This document shows, one piece after another, positions 44,797 to 53,811 of a stretch of DNA of 64,000 nucleotides; within the stretch, counting starts at the first letter, position 1, and each line of letters opens with the position of its first letter. This DNA comes from Solirubrobacter phytolaccae (lineage in GTDB: Bacteria; Actinomycetota; Thermoleophilia; Solirubrobacterales; Solirubrobacteraceae): contig NZ_JAPDDP010000039.1 of the NCBI RefSeq assembly GCF_027587195.1, positions 1 to 64,000 of the forward strand, written 5' to 3'. Below the pieces are notes generated by a model. It worked only from the letters and a program-made list of their open reading frames with translations, was not told the origin of the DNA and did no database searches. The position numbers were made by a program, and so were the translations under genes.

Positions 44797-45567
44797 TCAC
44801 GGCAGTTGCGGGCGTCCAGTCGCATCACGGACGATCAGGCCGTCCCGTTCGAGGCCGACCAGAGCCCGTTCCAACCGCTCGCCTTCGAGCGGAATCTCCG
44901 TCTCCTGAAGCAGCGACGCGATCACGCGCCCGCGTGCCCATCGATCCGTGTCTTCGAAGCGCACTGACTTGACGCGACGGACGGGAGTGACGACCAGACG
45001 GAGGCAGCCGCGCTCGACCGGGCACTGCGCGCAGTCCGGGTTGCGAGGGCGGCAGACCGTGGCGCCCAGCTCCATCATCGCCTGGTTGAACGGTGCCGCA
45101 CGCCCGCGCGGGAGCAGCTCGTCGGCGCGGGCAGAGACGTCGACGTCGAGTCCCTCGCGGCGGGTCAGCACGCGGCGCACATTGGTGTCCACGGCGGCCA
45201 TGTCCCGATCCCACGCGAACGACGAGACCGCCGCGGCCGTGTACTTCCCCACGCCGGGAAGCTCGGTGAGGTCGTCCGGCCAGCCGTGCTCGCTGACGAA
45301 GACGGCCGCGCGCTGGAGCGCCAGCGCCCGCCGGTTGTAACCCAGCCCCGACCACAGCTCGAGCACGTCCCGCACCGGGGCGACCGCCAGATCAGGGGCA
45401 GTCGGGAACTCGGACAGCCACCGCTCGTAGTACGGCACCACCCGCAGCGCCTGGGTCTGCTGGAGCATCACCTCGCTCACGAGCAGCGCGTACGGATCAC
45501 GCGTCTCGCGCCAGGGCAAGGGCCTGCGCACCCGCTCGTACCACTCCAGCAACGCGTCGACGTCCAC
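44797..45567 (-). CDS. mutY: A/G-specific adenine glycosylase MutY, short form
   Basis: Removes adenine mispaired with 8-oxoguanine. The 256-residue protein has the catalytic Glu in SEVMLQQTQ (near residue 32), helix-hairpin-helix ELPGVGKYTAAAVSSFAW, catalytic Asp in AVDTNVRRVL, and the Fe-S loop CRPRNPDCAQCPVERGC (C-x6-C-x2-C-x5-C). It lacks the NUDIX-like C-terminal domain of typical MutY (about 350 residues); instead the end looks like a small winged helix. TATGGT lies 6 bases before the GTG start, so the mRNA is probably leaderless. Confidence 0.9.
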   Translation of the reverse strand: MDVDALLEWYERVRRPLPWRETRDPYALLVSEVMLQQTQALRVVPYYERWLSEFPTAPDLAVAPVRDVLELWSGLGYNRRALALQRAAVFVSEHGWPDDLTELPGVGKYTAAAVSSFAWDRDMAAVDTNVRRVLTRREGLDVDVSARADELLPRGRAAPFNQAMMELGATVCRPRNPDCAQCPVERGCLRLVVTPVRRVKSVRFEDTDRWARGRVIASLLQETEIPLEGERLERALVGLERDGLIVRDATGRPQLP

Positions 45568-45659
45568 ACGCAGACCATAAAACGCAAAGTTCGGTTGCGC
45601 TCACTCATGTTCGTTTTGTAGCTTTCGTGGCCAGCAATCCACCAGGAGGAGAGAGGAAC

Positions 45660-48600
45660 TTGCTGCAACGCGCCTTCGCGGCCGCGGCGATCACCGCTGC
45701 CTGCGTCGCGATCCCGGCTGCCGCACAGGCGGCCACCCCGCTCAGTCCCAGCGGGCTCACGGTCGATCGCCTCACCGCCCCACTCGGCCTCGGCAGCGCC
45801 CGTCCCGCGCTCGGCTGGACCCTCACCGGCGACGGTCGCAACCGCTCGCAGTCGGCCTACCAGGTGGTCGTCTCCCAGGGCGACAACACGCTCTGGGACA
45901 GCGGCGAGGTCAACAGCCCCGCCTCCGCCAACGTGCCCTACTCCGGCCCCGCGCTCGAGTCGGCCACGAAGTACAGCTGGAAGGTCCGCGTCTGGGACGA
46001 GACCGGCAAGGTCAGCGACTGGAGCGCCCCGACCACGCTCGAGACCGCCCTGCTTACGAGTACCGACTGGACCGCGAAGTGGATCGCCGCGCCCGCCGAT
46101 GATCTGAACCTCAGCGGCGCGAAGTGGATCTGGCACGAGGACGGCACGCAGAACATGCCGGCGATGACGCGCTACCTGCGCGCCACGGTCACGCTCCCGA
46201 GCGCTCCCGGCACCGCACGCTTCCTCTTCACCGTCGACGACGAAGCGGTCGTCTACGTCAACGGCACCCAGGTCGTCGACACCAAGACCCTGCGTGACAA
46301 CGACGAGAACGCCTGGCAGAAGGCGCAGATCGTCGACGTCACCAGCCTGCTCAAGGCCGGCGCGAACACGATCGCCGTCCAGGTCAAGAACCGCCTCAAT
46401 GGCTCCGGCGCGGCAACGCCCGGCGCCTTCATCGGTCGCCTGAAGGCCGACAACCTCACCTTCACCACGGGCAACACGTGGAAGTCGAGCGCCTCGGGCC
46501 CCGCCGGCTGGGAGCAGCCGGCCTTCGACGACACGACGTGGCAGGCCGCACGCGAGCTCGCCACCTACGGCTCCGGCCCGTGGGCGAGCAACGTCTCGCT
46601 CCCCAGCCAGCCGAGCCCGTACCTGCGCAAGGACTTCACGGCCGACAAGACGATCGCGCAGGCCCGCCTGTACGTCTCCGCGCTCGGCCTGTACGAGGTC
46701 CACATCAACGGCCAGAAGGTCGGCGACCACGTGCTCGCCCCGGGCTGGACGGAGTACACCAAGCGCGTCCCGGCCCAGACCTACGACGTCACGGACCTGG
46801 TCCGAACCGGTGACAACGCGATCGGCGCGATCCTCGGCGAGGGCTACTACGCCGGCCGACTGCAGGGCGGGCGCAAGTGGGGCACCAACCCCGCGCTCCT
46901 CGCGCAGCTGAAGATCACCTACACCGACGGCACGTCAACGCGGATCAACTCCGACGACAGCTGGCAGGTCGGCACGGGCGGCCTACGCGCTTCGAGCATC
47001 TACGACGGCGAGACCTACGACGCCCGCCTCGACCGCGCCGGCTGGGACCAGCCCGGCTTCAGCGGCGGCTGGCGCAACGCCGTCCTGCGCACCGAGACGA
47101 TGACGATCGAGCCCGACAAGTCCCCGGCGATCCGGGTCCTGAAGACGCTCGAGCCCAAGACGGTCACGACGCCCAAGGCCGGCACGACGGTCTACGACCT
47201 CGGCCAGAACTTCGCGGGCTGGGCGCGGATCAAGGCCACGGGCGCCGCGGGCACGCAGATCAAGCTGCGCTTCGGCGAGATCCTCAACCCCGACGGCACC
47301 GTCTACACGACCAACCTGCGCTCAGCCCAGCAGACGGACACGTACACGCTCAAGGGCGGCGGGCAGGAGACCTATGAGGCGCGCTTCACCTACCACGGCT
47401 TCCGCTACGTGGAGGTCACGGGCGCCGCGCTGGACAGCCTCGAGGGTCGCGTGGTGAGCAGCGACCTCCCCGAGTTCGGCACCTTCACCAGCTCGAACGC
47501 GCTCGTGAACCAGATCCAGAGCGCGATCCACTGGGGCCAGTGGTCGAACTTCCTGGCCGTCCCGACCGACGCCTCCCAGCGCGACGAGCGCCTCGGCTGG
47601 ACCGGTGACATCCAGGCCTTCGCCACCACGGGCACCTTCAACGGCGACGCGTACGGCTACCTACGCCAGTGGCTGCAGACGCTGCGCGACAGCCAGTCGG
47701 CCAACGGCGCCTTCCCGGACGTCGCGCCGGTCACGTGCTGCGGCGACGGCGTCGCGGGCTGGGGTGACGCGGGCACGGTCGTGCCGTTCGCGCTCTACAA
47801 GCGCTACGGCGACCCTCGGATCCTGCGCGAGAACTACGACGCCATGAAGCGCTGGATCGCGTACCTGCAGGCCAACTCCTCCAGCCTGATCCGGCCCAAC
47901 AGCGGCTACGGCGACTGGCTGGCGACGGACACGACGAACCAGGACTTCATCGGCACGGCGTTCTTCGCCTTCTCCACCGACCTGGTCCGCCAGGCGGCGC
48001 AGGTGCTCGGCGAGGACGCCGACGCCGCCACCTACGCGAGCCTGTACTCCCAGATCAAGTCCGCGTTCGCGAACCGCTGGGTCCGCGCCGACGGCACGGT
48101 CGGCTCCGGCAGCCAGACGAGCTACGTGCTCGCGCTCAAGTTCGGCCTCGTGCCGGACAACCTGAAGGCCGCCGCGTTCAACCGGTTGGCGGACGACGTC
48201 GCGCGCCGCGGGAACCACCTCAGCACCGGCTTCCTCGGCACCCCGTTCCTGCTCAACGTGCTCCAGGACGGCGGCCGCGCCGACCTCGCGCACCAGCTCC
48301 TCGTGCAGGACTCCTACCCGAGCTGGGGCTACATGCTCAACCGCGGCGGGACGACGATCTGGGAGCGCTGGGACGGCATCCGCCCCGACGGCTCGCTCCA
48401 GGACGCCGGGATGAACTCGTTCAACCACTACGGCCTGGGCTCGATCGGCGACTGGCTCTACGACGTCGTCGGCGGCCTCGCGCCGCAGGAGGCGGGCTAC
48501 AAGAAGATCCTCGTCGCGCCGTCCACCGGCGAGTTGGGTGCGGCCTCGAGCGCCGTGAAGACGGCGTACGGCCCGGCCAAGACCGCCTGGTCCAAGGACG

Positions 48601-49220
48601 CCGAGGGCCGGTTGACGATCGACGTCGACGTGCCGGTCAACGCGCGCGCTGAGGTGCGGGTGCCGATCAAGGACGGCCAGGCCGTGTTCGAGAGCGGCAA
48701 GCCCGCGGGCGAGCAGCCGGGCGTGACCTATCGCGGGACCGCGAACGGCGTCGCGTCGTACGACGTCGGCTCGGGCAGCTACCGCTTCCTGGCCGCCGTC
48801 TCCAACACCACGAGCGTGAACAGCGGCGTGGCCGGCAACGTGCCCGCGACGCTCGCGCTGAGCGTCGGCACGGCCTCGCTCGGCACGCTCACGCCGGGGG
48901 TCGCGCGTGACTACAGCGCCGAGGGCACCGCGACCGTCACCTCGACCGCCGGTGACGCGGCGCTGAGCGTGTTCGACCCGAGCGCGACGGCGACCGGGCG
49001 ACTGGTGAACGGGGCGTTCGCGCTCGCCCAGCCGCTGCAGGTGGACGGCAAGCCGGTCGGCGGCTCGAGCGCCCCGACGCCGCTGCACGCCTGGCTCGGC
49101 CCGGTGAGCAACAGCGAGGTCAAGCTCGCGTTCAAGCAATCGGTCGGGGCCAACGAGGGCTTGCGGACCGGCAGCTACGCGAAGACGCTGACCTTCACGT
49201 TGAGCACTACGGCGCCGTAG
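45660..49220 (+). CDS. secreted alpha-L-rhamnosidase (GH78)
   Basis: The protein has about 1186 residues. Signal peptide LLQRAFAAAAITAACVAIPA ends near AQAATP. N-terminal fibronectin- and rhamnosidase-N-type beta domains (YQVVVSQGD, LYVSALGLYEVHINGQKVGD) precede the concanavalin-like VYDLGQNFAGWARIKATG region and the (alpha/alpha)6 barrel with DASQRDERLGWTGDIQAFA near residue 640, whose acidic residues are catalytic in GH78. WERWDGI and GLGSIGDWLYDVVGG follow. An extra 100-residue beta domain ends the protein. TTG 45660 is chosen for the AGGAGGA at 45644-45650. It releases terminal rhamnose from glycans. Confidence 0.9.
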   Translation: MLQRAFAAAAITAACVAIPAAAQAATPLSPSGLTVDRLTAPLGLGSARPALGWTLTGDGRNRSQSAYQVVVSQGDNTLWDSGEVNSPASANVPYSGPALESATKYSWKVRVWDETGKVSDWSAPTTLETALLTSTDWTAKWIAAPADDLNLSGAKWIWHEDGTQNMPAMTRYLRATVTLPSAPGTARFLFTVDDEAVVYVNGTQVVDTKTLRDNDENAWQKAQIVDVTSLLKAGANTIAVQVKNRLNGSGAATPGAFIGRLKADNLTFTTGNTWKSSASGPAGWEQPAFDDTTWQAARELATYGSGPWASNVSLPSQPSPYLRKDFTADKTIAQARLYVSALGLYEVHINGQKVGDHVLAPGWTEYTKRVPAQTYDVTDLVRTGDNAIGAILGEGYYAGRLQGGRKWGTNPALLAQLKITYTDGTSTRINSDDSWQVGTGGLRASSIYDGETYDARLDRAGWDQPGFSGGWRNAVLRTETMTIEPDKSPAIRVLKTLEPKTVTTPKAGTTVYDLGQNFAGWARIKATGAAGTQIKLRFGEILNPDGTVYTTNLRSAQQTDTYTLKGGGQETYEARFTYHGFRYVEVTGAALDSLEGRVVSSDLPEFGTFTSSNALVNQIQSAIHWGQWSNFLAVPTDASQRDERLGWTGDIQAFATTGTFNGDAYGYLRQWLQTLRDSQSANGAFPDVAPVTCCGDGVAGWGDAGTVVPFALYKRYGDPRILRENYDAMKRWIAYLQANSSSLIRPNSGYGDWLATDTTNQDFIGTAFFAFSTDLVRQAAQVLGEDADAATYASLYSQIKSAFANRWVRADGTVGSGSQTSYVLALKFGLVPDNLKAAAFNRLADDVARRGNHLSTGFLGTPFLLNVLQDGGRADLAHQLLVQDSYPSWGYMLNRGGTTIWERWDGIRPDGSLQDAGMNSFNHYGLGSIGDWLYDVVGGLAPQEAGYKKILVAPSTGELGAASSAVKTAYGPAKTAWSKDAEGRLTIDVDVPVNARAEVRVPIKDGQAVFESGKPAGEQPGVTYRGTANGVASYDVGSGSYRFLAAVSNTTSVNSGVAGNVPATLALSVGTASLGTLTPGVARDYSAEGTATVTSTAGDAALSVFDPSATATGRLVNGAFALAQPLQVDGKPVGGSSAPTPLHAWLGPVSNSEVKLAFKQSVGANEGLRTGSYAKTLTFTLSTTAP

Positions 49221-49635
49221 CGACCGGACGGATCTCCGCCTTGGCCACGAAGTGCGTGGCCAAGGCGTCCCGTTCCGTGAAGCTCAGCACGTGGATCCAG
49301 ACGGTGAGCTGATCCCCGAACGTCCCGTGCAGCTCGATCGGCGCCGGCCCGGAGGCGTCGCGGTAGCCGTCCCACGACTCCTCCGCCGCGCGCCAGTCGA
49401 CCTCCCAGCCGCAGAGCACGCGCGGGTACAGGCCGAGCGTCTCCTCCTGCGGCGTGAGGTCGAGCCGGAAGAGCCCGGGAGCGAGCAGGATCGCCGCCCG
49501 CGCGCCGAACTCGACCAGCCGCGAGGCCGTGATCAGCAGCCCGCCGTCCGGAAGCTCGCACGCGAGCTGGCCGAGCGCGGCGCCTTCCGCTGCCGCCCGG
49601 TCGGGGCTCAGCAGCTCAGCCGGAGCGCGATCCAC
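49207..49635 (-). CDS. conserved-looking hypothetical protein downstream of prmA
   Basis: An open frame of about 142 residues starts with GTG 49633-49635 inside the end of prmA (28-base overlap). The sequence has a normal amino-acid mix (PDGGLLITASRLVEFGARAA, LYPRVLCGWEVDWRAAEESW) and no membrane helix or signal. No family is recognised. Translational coupling with prmA and TetR is likely. Its last 14 bases overlap the rhamnosidase stop region. Confidence 0.55.
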   Translation of the reverse strand: MDRAPAELLSPDRAAAEGAALGQLACELPDGGLLITASRLVEFGARAAILLAPGLFRLDLTPQEETLGLYPRVLCGWEVDWRAAEESWDGYRDASGPAPIELHGTFGDQLTVWIHVLSFTERDALATHFVAKAEIRPVATAP

Positions 49636-50354
49636 TCGTCCTCCGTTCCCAGCGCCTTCGCGACCTTGAAGCCCGCGTAGGCCTTCACGACGTCCTCGAC
49701 CTCGTCCGCGACGATGCCGGAGACGATCACGTGGCGGACCCGCTCGTCCACCGCCGCGGCCACCCGCGCGTGCACGGGCGGCGGCGCGTTCACGAGCAGG
49801 ACCTCGGCGAGCGGCGGGTCGTCGATCGCCAGGTCGGACACGGCGAGGTCGATGTTCACCGCGTTGCGGGCCGCGTTCTCGCGCGCGACCTCGATCGCCA
49901 CCGGGACGCGGTCCACGCCGACGACCGGCGCCCAGCCGAGCTTCGCGGCCACGATCGCGAGCGTGCCGACGCCGCAGCCGAGGTCGGCCACTCCCCCGCT
50001 CGGCTCCAGCTCGAGCAGCAGCGCGACGCACATCTGCGTCGTCGGATGCGAGCCGGACCCGAACGCGCTGCCGCGGCGCTCGACCACGACCTCGATGGGG
50101 GCGCTCGACTTCTGTTCGAACGGGGAGCGGATCGAGACGACGCCGCTGATCACGACGCCGCTGCCGACCTGGCGCTGCCGCCAATCGGCGGGCACCTCGT
50201 CGACGGCGCCGCCGGTCGCCTCCAGCACGGCAGGCGGGAACGGCGCGCCCGAGAACGCGACCAGCTCGTCCCCATCCGTGTGCACGCCGGCCGGCAGCAG
50301 CGGGAGGACGACGTCGAGGAGGTCCTCGTCGCCGGAGAAGGTGAGCCGGTACAT
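49608..50354 (-). CDS. prmA: ribosomal protein L11 methyltransferase-like protein (PrmA family)
   Basis: The protein has about 248 residues. GSAFGSGSHPTTQMCVALLL and VADLGCGVGTLAIVAAKLGW (SAM motif I, near residue 120) with PVVGVDRVPVAIEVARENA are the PrmA core. PrmA methylates ribosomal protein L11. The usual NP(P/L)xF motif is replaced by NAPPPVH, so the substrate is less certain than in a canonical PrmA. It overlaps the TetR gene by ATGA. Confidence 0.82.
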   Translation of the reverse strand: MYRLTFSGDEDLLDVVLPLLPAGVHTDGDELVAFSGAPFPPAVLEATGGAVDEVPADWRQRQVGSGVVISGVVSIRSPFEQKSSAPIEVVVERRGSAFGSGSHPTTQMCVALLLELEPSGGVADLGCGVGTLAIVAAKLGWAPVVGVDRVPVAIEVARENAARNAVNIDLAVSDLAIDDPPLAEVLLVNAPPPVHARVAAAVDERVRHVIVSGIVADEVEDVVKAYAGFKVAKALGTEDEWIALRLSC

Positions 50355-50959
50355 CAGGTGCCGAAGCCTGCCAGACCGCTCTCGAGCCGGGCGTACACCC
50401 GGCGCGTCTCCAGCCGCAGCTCGGCCACGACCGTCAGCGCGTGCTCGCCCCCGAGCAGGCGCATCATCGCGGCGCGGAAGACCATCCGGTGCGCCCAGGC
50501 GAGGGAGCGCACGGCGGTCGCGGCGACCAGGTCGTAGTCCTCGCTCACCGCCAGCGTCAGCTCGTGCGCCTCCTGCTCCCAGTAGCTGAGCAGCCGGCTC
50601 TGGAGGGCCGGGCTGCTCTGGACGAGCCGCGGCAGGGTCATCATCTGCTCGAACCGGCCGGACTCGATGCGGTCCAGGAGCTCCATCGTGTGCGCCTCGA
50701 AGACCTGGCTGATCGAGGTGCCGGGCGCACGGGTGCGGATCGCCTCGACCTGCGCCGCGAGCCGGTCGTCCGAGCGGAAGAAGACCAGGTCCTCCTTGGT
50801 CGCGAAGTGGTTGAAGACCGTCTTCTCGGCGACGTCGGCGGCCCGCGCGACGTCCGCCACCGTGACGGCGTCGAACCCGTGCTCGCGGAACAGCTCCATC
50901 GCTTTGGCGGCGATCGCTTCCTGGGTCTGGCGCTTCTTGCGCTCTCGGAGTCCTTCCAT
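50354..50959 (-). CDS. TetR family transcriptional regulator
   Basis: A 201-residue protein. The N-terminal HTH is EAIAAKAMELFREHGFDAVT to VAEKTVFNHFATKEDLVF, with the recognition helix near residue 45. The ligand-binding C-terminal half is helical. It is divergent from an ABC exporter, with operator-like direct repeats in the 49-base gap, so it probably represses that exporter and itself. Confidence 0.92.
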   Translation of the reverse strand: MEGLRERKKRQTQEAIAAKAMELFREHGFDAVTVADVARAADVAEKTVFNHFATKEDLVFFRSDDRLAAQVEAIRTRAPGTSISQVFEAHTMELLDRIESGRFEQMMTLPRLVQSSPALQSRLLSYWEQEAHELTLAVSEDYDLVAATAVRSLAWAHRMVFRAAMMRLLGGEHALTVVAELRLETRRVYARLESGLAGFGT

Positions 50960-50972
50960 CAGCGGCTCTCAT

Positions 50973-51006
50973 TGTATGTGCTTACAGTCGCTGTATGTTT
51001 ACAGTC
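50973..51006. promoter_or_regulatory. direct-repeat operator between TetR and ABC exporter genes
   Basis: TGTATGTGCTTACAGTC (50973-50989) and TGTATGTTTACAGTC (50992-51006) are direct repeats, each containing a TGTA...TACA dyad. The second ends 2 bases before the ATPase ATG at 51009. This is a likely TetR binding site. Confidence 0.65.
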
Positions 51007-51008
51007 AC

Positions 51009-51968
51009 ATGATCGAAGTCAACGACCTGCGGAAAGCGTTCGGGGACGTCGAGGCCGTGCGCGGCGTCTCGTTCTCGGTCGCCGCCGGCGAGGTGTTCGG
51101 GTTCCTGGGACCGAACGGCGCCGGCAAGACCACCACGATCAACATGCTCTGCACGCTCGCCAAGCCGACGAGCGGCAGCGCGACGGTCGCCGGGCACGAC
51201 GTGGCGTCGGAGCGCGACGACGTGCGCCGCCACATCGGCCTCGTGTTCCAGGATCCGACGCTCGACGGGCACCTGACCGCCGGGCAGAACCTGAAGCTGC
51301 ACGCGGAGCTGTACGGCGTGCCGTCCGAGCTCGTCGCGCCGCGGATGGAGCAGGTCCTGACGATGGTCGGCCTGATGGACCGGCGCGGCCATGAGGTCAA
51401 GACGTTCAGCGGCGGCATGCGACGGCGACTGGAGATCGCCCGCGGGCTGATGCACTCGCCGCGCGTGCTCTTCCTCGACGAGCCGACGATCGGCCTGGAC
51501 CCACAGACCCGCTCCTCGATCTGGCGCTACATCCACGAGCTGCGCGAGCGTGAGGAGATCACGATCTTCATGACCACGCACTACATGGACGAGGCCGAGT
51601 TCTGCGACCGGATCGCGATCATGGACCAGGGCCAGATCGTCGCGCTGGACACGCCGGCGGCGCTGAAGGCGCAGGTCGGCGCGGACCGGATCAAGATCGA
51701 GACCGAGGACGACGACGCCGCGCTCGAAGCCCTCCACCCCTACGACGCGAAGCGCTCGGAGGGCGGGATCGCGTTCTACGTCCCGGAGGGCGCCCAGTTC
51801 GTCCCGCGGCTGTTCGCGGAGCTCGAGGTGCCGATCACGTCGGTCAGCGTCTCGCGGCCGAGCCTCGACGACGTCTTCATGAGCTTCACCGGCAAGACGA
51901 TCCGCGACGCCGAGTCCGCCCCGGACGGCAACCGGATGATCATGCGCGCGATGACGGGCCGCCGATGA
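51009..51968 (+). CDS. ABC exporter ATPase (DrrA-like)
   Basis: A 319-residue ATP-binding subunit. Walker A is GPNGAGKTTT near residue 37, signature SGGMRRRLEIARGL near residue 137, Walker B VLFLDEPTIGLDP, and H-loop MTTHYMDEAE. The extra C-terminal domain (after residue 220) is typical of the daunorubicin-resistance DrrA type. With the overlapping ABC-2 permease it exports a drug or lipid, and the divergent TetR presumably controls it. Confidence 0.93.
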   Translation: MIEVNDLRKAFGDVEAVRGVSFSVAAGEVFGFLGPNGAGKTTTINMLCTLAKPTSGSATVAGHDVASERDDVRRHIGLVFQDPTLDGHLTAGQNLKLHAELYGVPSELVAPRMEQVLTMVGLMDRRGHEVKTFSGGMRRRLEIARGLMHSPRVLFLDEPTIGLDPQTRSSIWRYIHELREREEITIFMTTHYMDEAEFCDRIAIMDQGQIVALDTPAALKAQVGADRIKIETEDDDAALEALHPYDAKRSEGGIAFYVPEGAQFVPRLFAELEVPITSVSVSRPSLDDVFMSFTGKTIRDAESAPDGNRMIMRAMTGRR

Positions 51969-52759
51969 GCACGCTCGACGTCGTCCGTGTGATCGTGCCG
52001 GAGCGCTCGTACCGCAACGAGCTGCGCGCGATCAAGATCGTCTGGCTCCGCGAGCTGATCCGCACCCGCAAGGACCGCCTCGGCATGGTGACGTCGCTCG
52101 TCCAGCCGTTGCTGTTCCTCTTCGTGCTGGGCTCGGGGCTCGGCTCGACGACCTTCATCTACCCGGGCATCCTCTGCATGTCGGTGATGTTCACCGCGAT
52201 CTTCAGCGCGGCCACGATCGTCTGGGACCGCGAGTTCGGGTTCCTGCGCGAGATGATGGTCGCGCCGGTGCGGCGGAGCTCGATCGTTATCGGCAAGTGC
52301 CTCGGCGGGGCGACCGTCGCGTCGCTGCAGGGCGTGATCCTGATCGTGCTCGCGCCGTTGGCGGACGTGTCCTACAGCGTGCCGCTCGTGCTGGGCATCT
52401 TCGGCCTGATGCTGCTGCTGTCCTTCGCGATGACCGCGTTCGGTGTGATGCTCGCGGTCCGCATCAAGCAGATGCAGTCGTTCATGCGCCTCACGCAGAT
52501 GCTGATCATGCCGATGTTCTTCATCTCCGGCGCGCTGTTCCCGGTGACGGAGCTTCCGGGCTGGCTCGCCTTCCTGAACCGGCTCGACCCGATCACCTAC
52601 GCCGTCGACCCGATGCGCCGACTCGTGCTGGGCGGCGACACGCCCGGCGTGACCTGGTTCGGCTGGCCCGTGCCGGCCGGCCTCGAAGTCCTGATGATCG
52701 CCGTGCTCGGGCTGATCATGCTCGCGATCGCCGTCTGGGAGTTCTCGGACACCGAGTAG
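51965..52759 (+). CDS. ABC-2 type exporter permease (DrrB-like)
   Basis: The 264-residue protein has six membrane helices. VWLRELIRTRKDRLGMVTSL at the N terminus and IMPMFFISGALFPVTELPGW near residue 180 are ABC-2 permease landmarks. It overlaps the ATPase gene by ATGA and forms the transport channel with it. Confidence 0.9.
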   Translation: MSTLDVVRVIVPERSYRNELRAIKIVWLRELIRTRKDRLGMVTSLVQPLLFLFVLGSGLGSTTFIYPGILCMSVMFTAIFSAATIVWDREFGFLREMMVAPVRRSSIVIGKCLGGATVASLQGVILIVLAPLADVSYSVPLVLGIFGLMLLLSFAMTAFGVMLAVRIKQMQSFMRLTQMLIMPMFFISGALFPVTELPGWLAFLNRLDPITYAVDPMRRLVLGGDTPGVTWFGWPVPAGLEVLMIAVLGLIMLAIAVWEFSDTE

Positions 52760-52763
52760 CCGG

Positions 52764-52792
52764 TTGACGGTATATACCACTCACGGTATGTT
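52764..52792 (+). promoter_or_regulatory. leaderless promoter with palindrome, ArsR gene
   Basis: TTGACG (52764-52769), a 17-base spacer and TATGTT (52787-52792) lie 6 bases before the ATG at 52799, so transcription should start at the ATG itself. The spacer contains the palindrome GGTATATACC (52769-52778), a likely ArsR operator. Confidence 0.7.
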
Positions 52793-52798
52793 CGTCGC

Positions 52799-53110
52799 AT
52801 GTTGTCGACCTTCGAGGTGCTGTCGCTGCCCGCGCGGCGCGACATCATCGAGCAGCTCCGTGGCGGCCCGAGCTCGGTGGGCGAGCTCTCCGGGGCGCTC
52901 GGGCTGAGCCAGCCGATCACGTCCAAGCACCTGCGGGTGCTGCGGGACGCCGGGTTCGTGACCGTCCGCCCCGACGCGCAGCGGCGCTGGTACGAGCTCC
53001 GCGCCGAGCCGCTGAAGGAGCTCGCGGACTGGCTCGACCCGTACCGCTGGATGTGGGAGGACCGGCTGGATCGGCTCGGCCGGCACCTGGACGAGGAGGC
53101 TTCGTCATGA
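52799..53110 (+). CDS. ArsR family transcriptional regulator
   Basis: A 103-residue winged helix. SLPARRDIIEQLRGGPSSVG, ALGLSQPITSKHLRVLRDAG (recognition helix) and FVTVRPDAQRRWYELRAEPL are typical of the metal-independent ArsR subgroup that pairs with SRPBCC/AHSA1 proteins. No metal-binding Cys is present. It overlaps the next gene by ATGA and probably represses itself via the palindrome in its promoter. Confidence 0.92.
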   Translation: MLSTFEVLSLPARRDIIEQLRGGPSSVGELSGALGLSQPITSKHLRVLRDAGFVTVRPDAQRRWYELRAEPLKELADWLDPYRWMWEDRLDRLGRHLDEEASS

Positions 53111-53811
53111 CCGAACCCGTGTACTTGACCGACGGCGCGCGGCCGGCGGTGCGCGTCGAGCGCCGCTACGCGCATCCGATCGAGGCCGTCTGGAAGGCGG
53201 TGACGTCGCCGGAAGGCCTCGCCGCATGGTTCCCGGTCCCGGCGACGTTCGAGCTGCGTGCGGGAGGCGTCGTCGACTACGGGGACGACACGGGCGAGGT
53301 GCTCGAGGTGGAGCCGCCGCATCGGCTCGTGTTCACGTGGGGCGGGAACCAGCTGGAGTTCGCGTTGCGCGCGGACGGCGACGGCACCGTGTTCGTCCTC
53401 ACCCACGCGTTCGACGATCGCGGCGGAGCGGCGAGCTTCGCCAGCGGCTGGGAAGGCTGCCTGCTCGTGCTGCTGGCCGTGCTCGACGACCGGCCGCTGC
53501 CGGAGCCCGACCGGCGCGAGGCGCGGCACGAGGAGCTGGTGGACCGGTTCGGGATCTCTGAGCCGGTCGTCATTCGCGGCGACGCGGGCTGGAGCGTGCG
53601 GATCGAGCGCCAGCTGGTCGTCCCGGCCGCGACCGCGTGGGAGCGACTGCGCGAGCTGTCCCTCGACGTGCCGAACGTGTTGCTCAGCCTGAGTGACGGG
53701 ACGGGCCACGGGGCCCGGCTCGTCGTCGCCGTCAATGGAGCTGACGAGGCGCAGCTACCGCCGGCGACGGCATGGGTGCGCGACGCCGTGCGACGAGCAG
53801 CAGCGGGGTGA
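53107..53811 (+). CDS. SRPBCC (AHSA1-like) domain protein
   Basis: A 234-residue protein. The first SRPBCC domain spans residues 10-145 with VERRYAHPIEAVWKAVTSPE, GLAAWFP and GSWEGCLLVLLAVLDD-like ending (seen as GWEGCLLVLLAVLD). After residue 155 a shorter second unit repeats the same start (WSVRIERQLVVPAATAWERL), so the protein may be a truncated two-domain fusion. Ligand is unknown. It is co-expressed with ArsR. Its last 80 bases overlap a convergent MFS gene. Confidence 0.85.
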   Translation: MTEPVYLTDGARPAVRVERRYAHPIEAVWKAVTSPEGLAAWFPVPATFELRAGGVVDYGDDTGEVLEVEPPHRLVFTWGGNQLEFALRADGDGTVFVLTHAFDDRGGAASFASGWEGCLLVLLAVLDDRPLPEPDRREARHEELVDRFGISEPVVIRGDAGWSVRIERQLVVPAATAWERLRELSLDVPNVLLSLSDGTGHGARLVVAVNGADEAQLPPATAWVRDAVRRAAAG

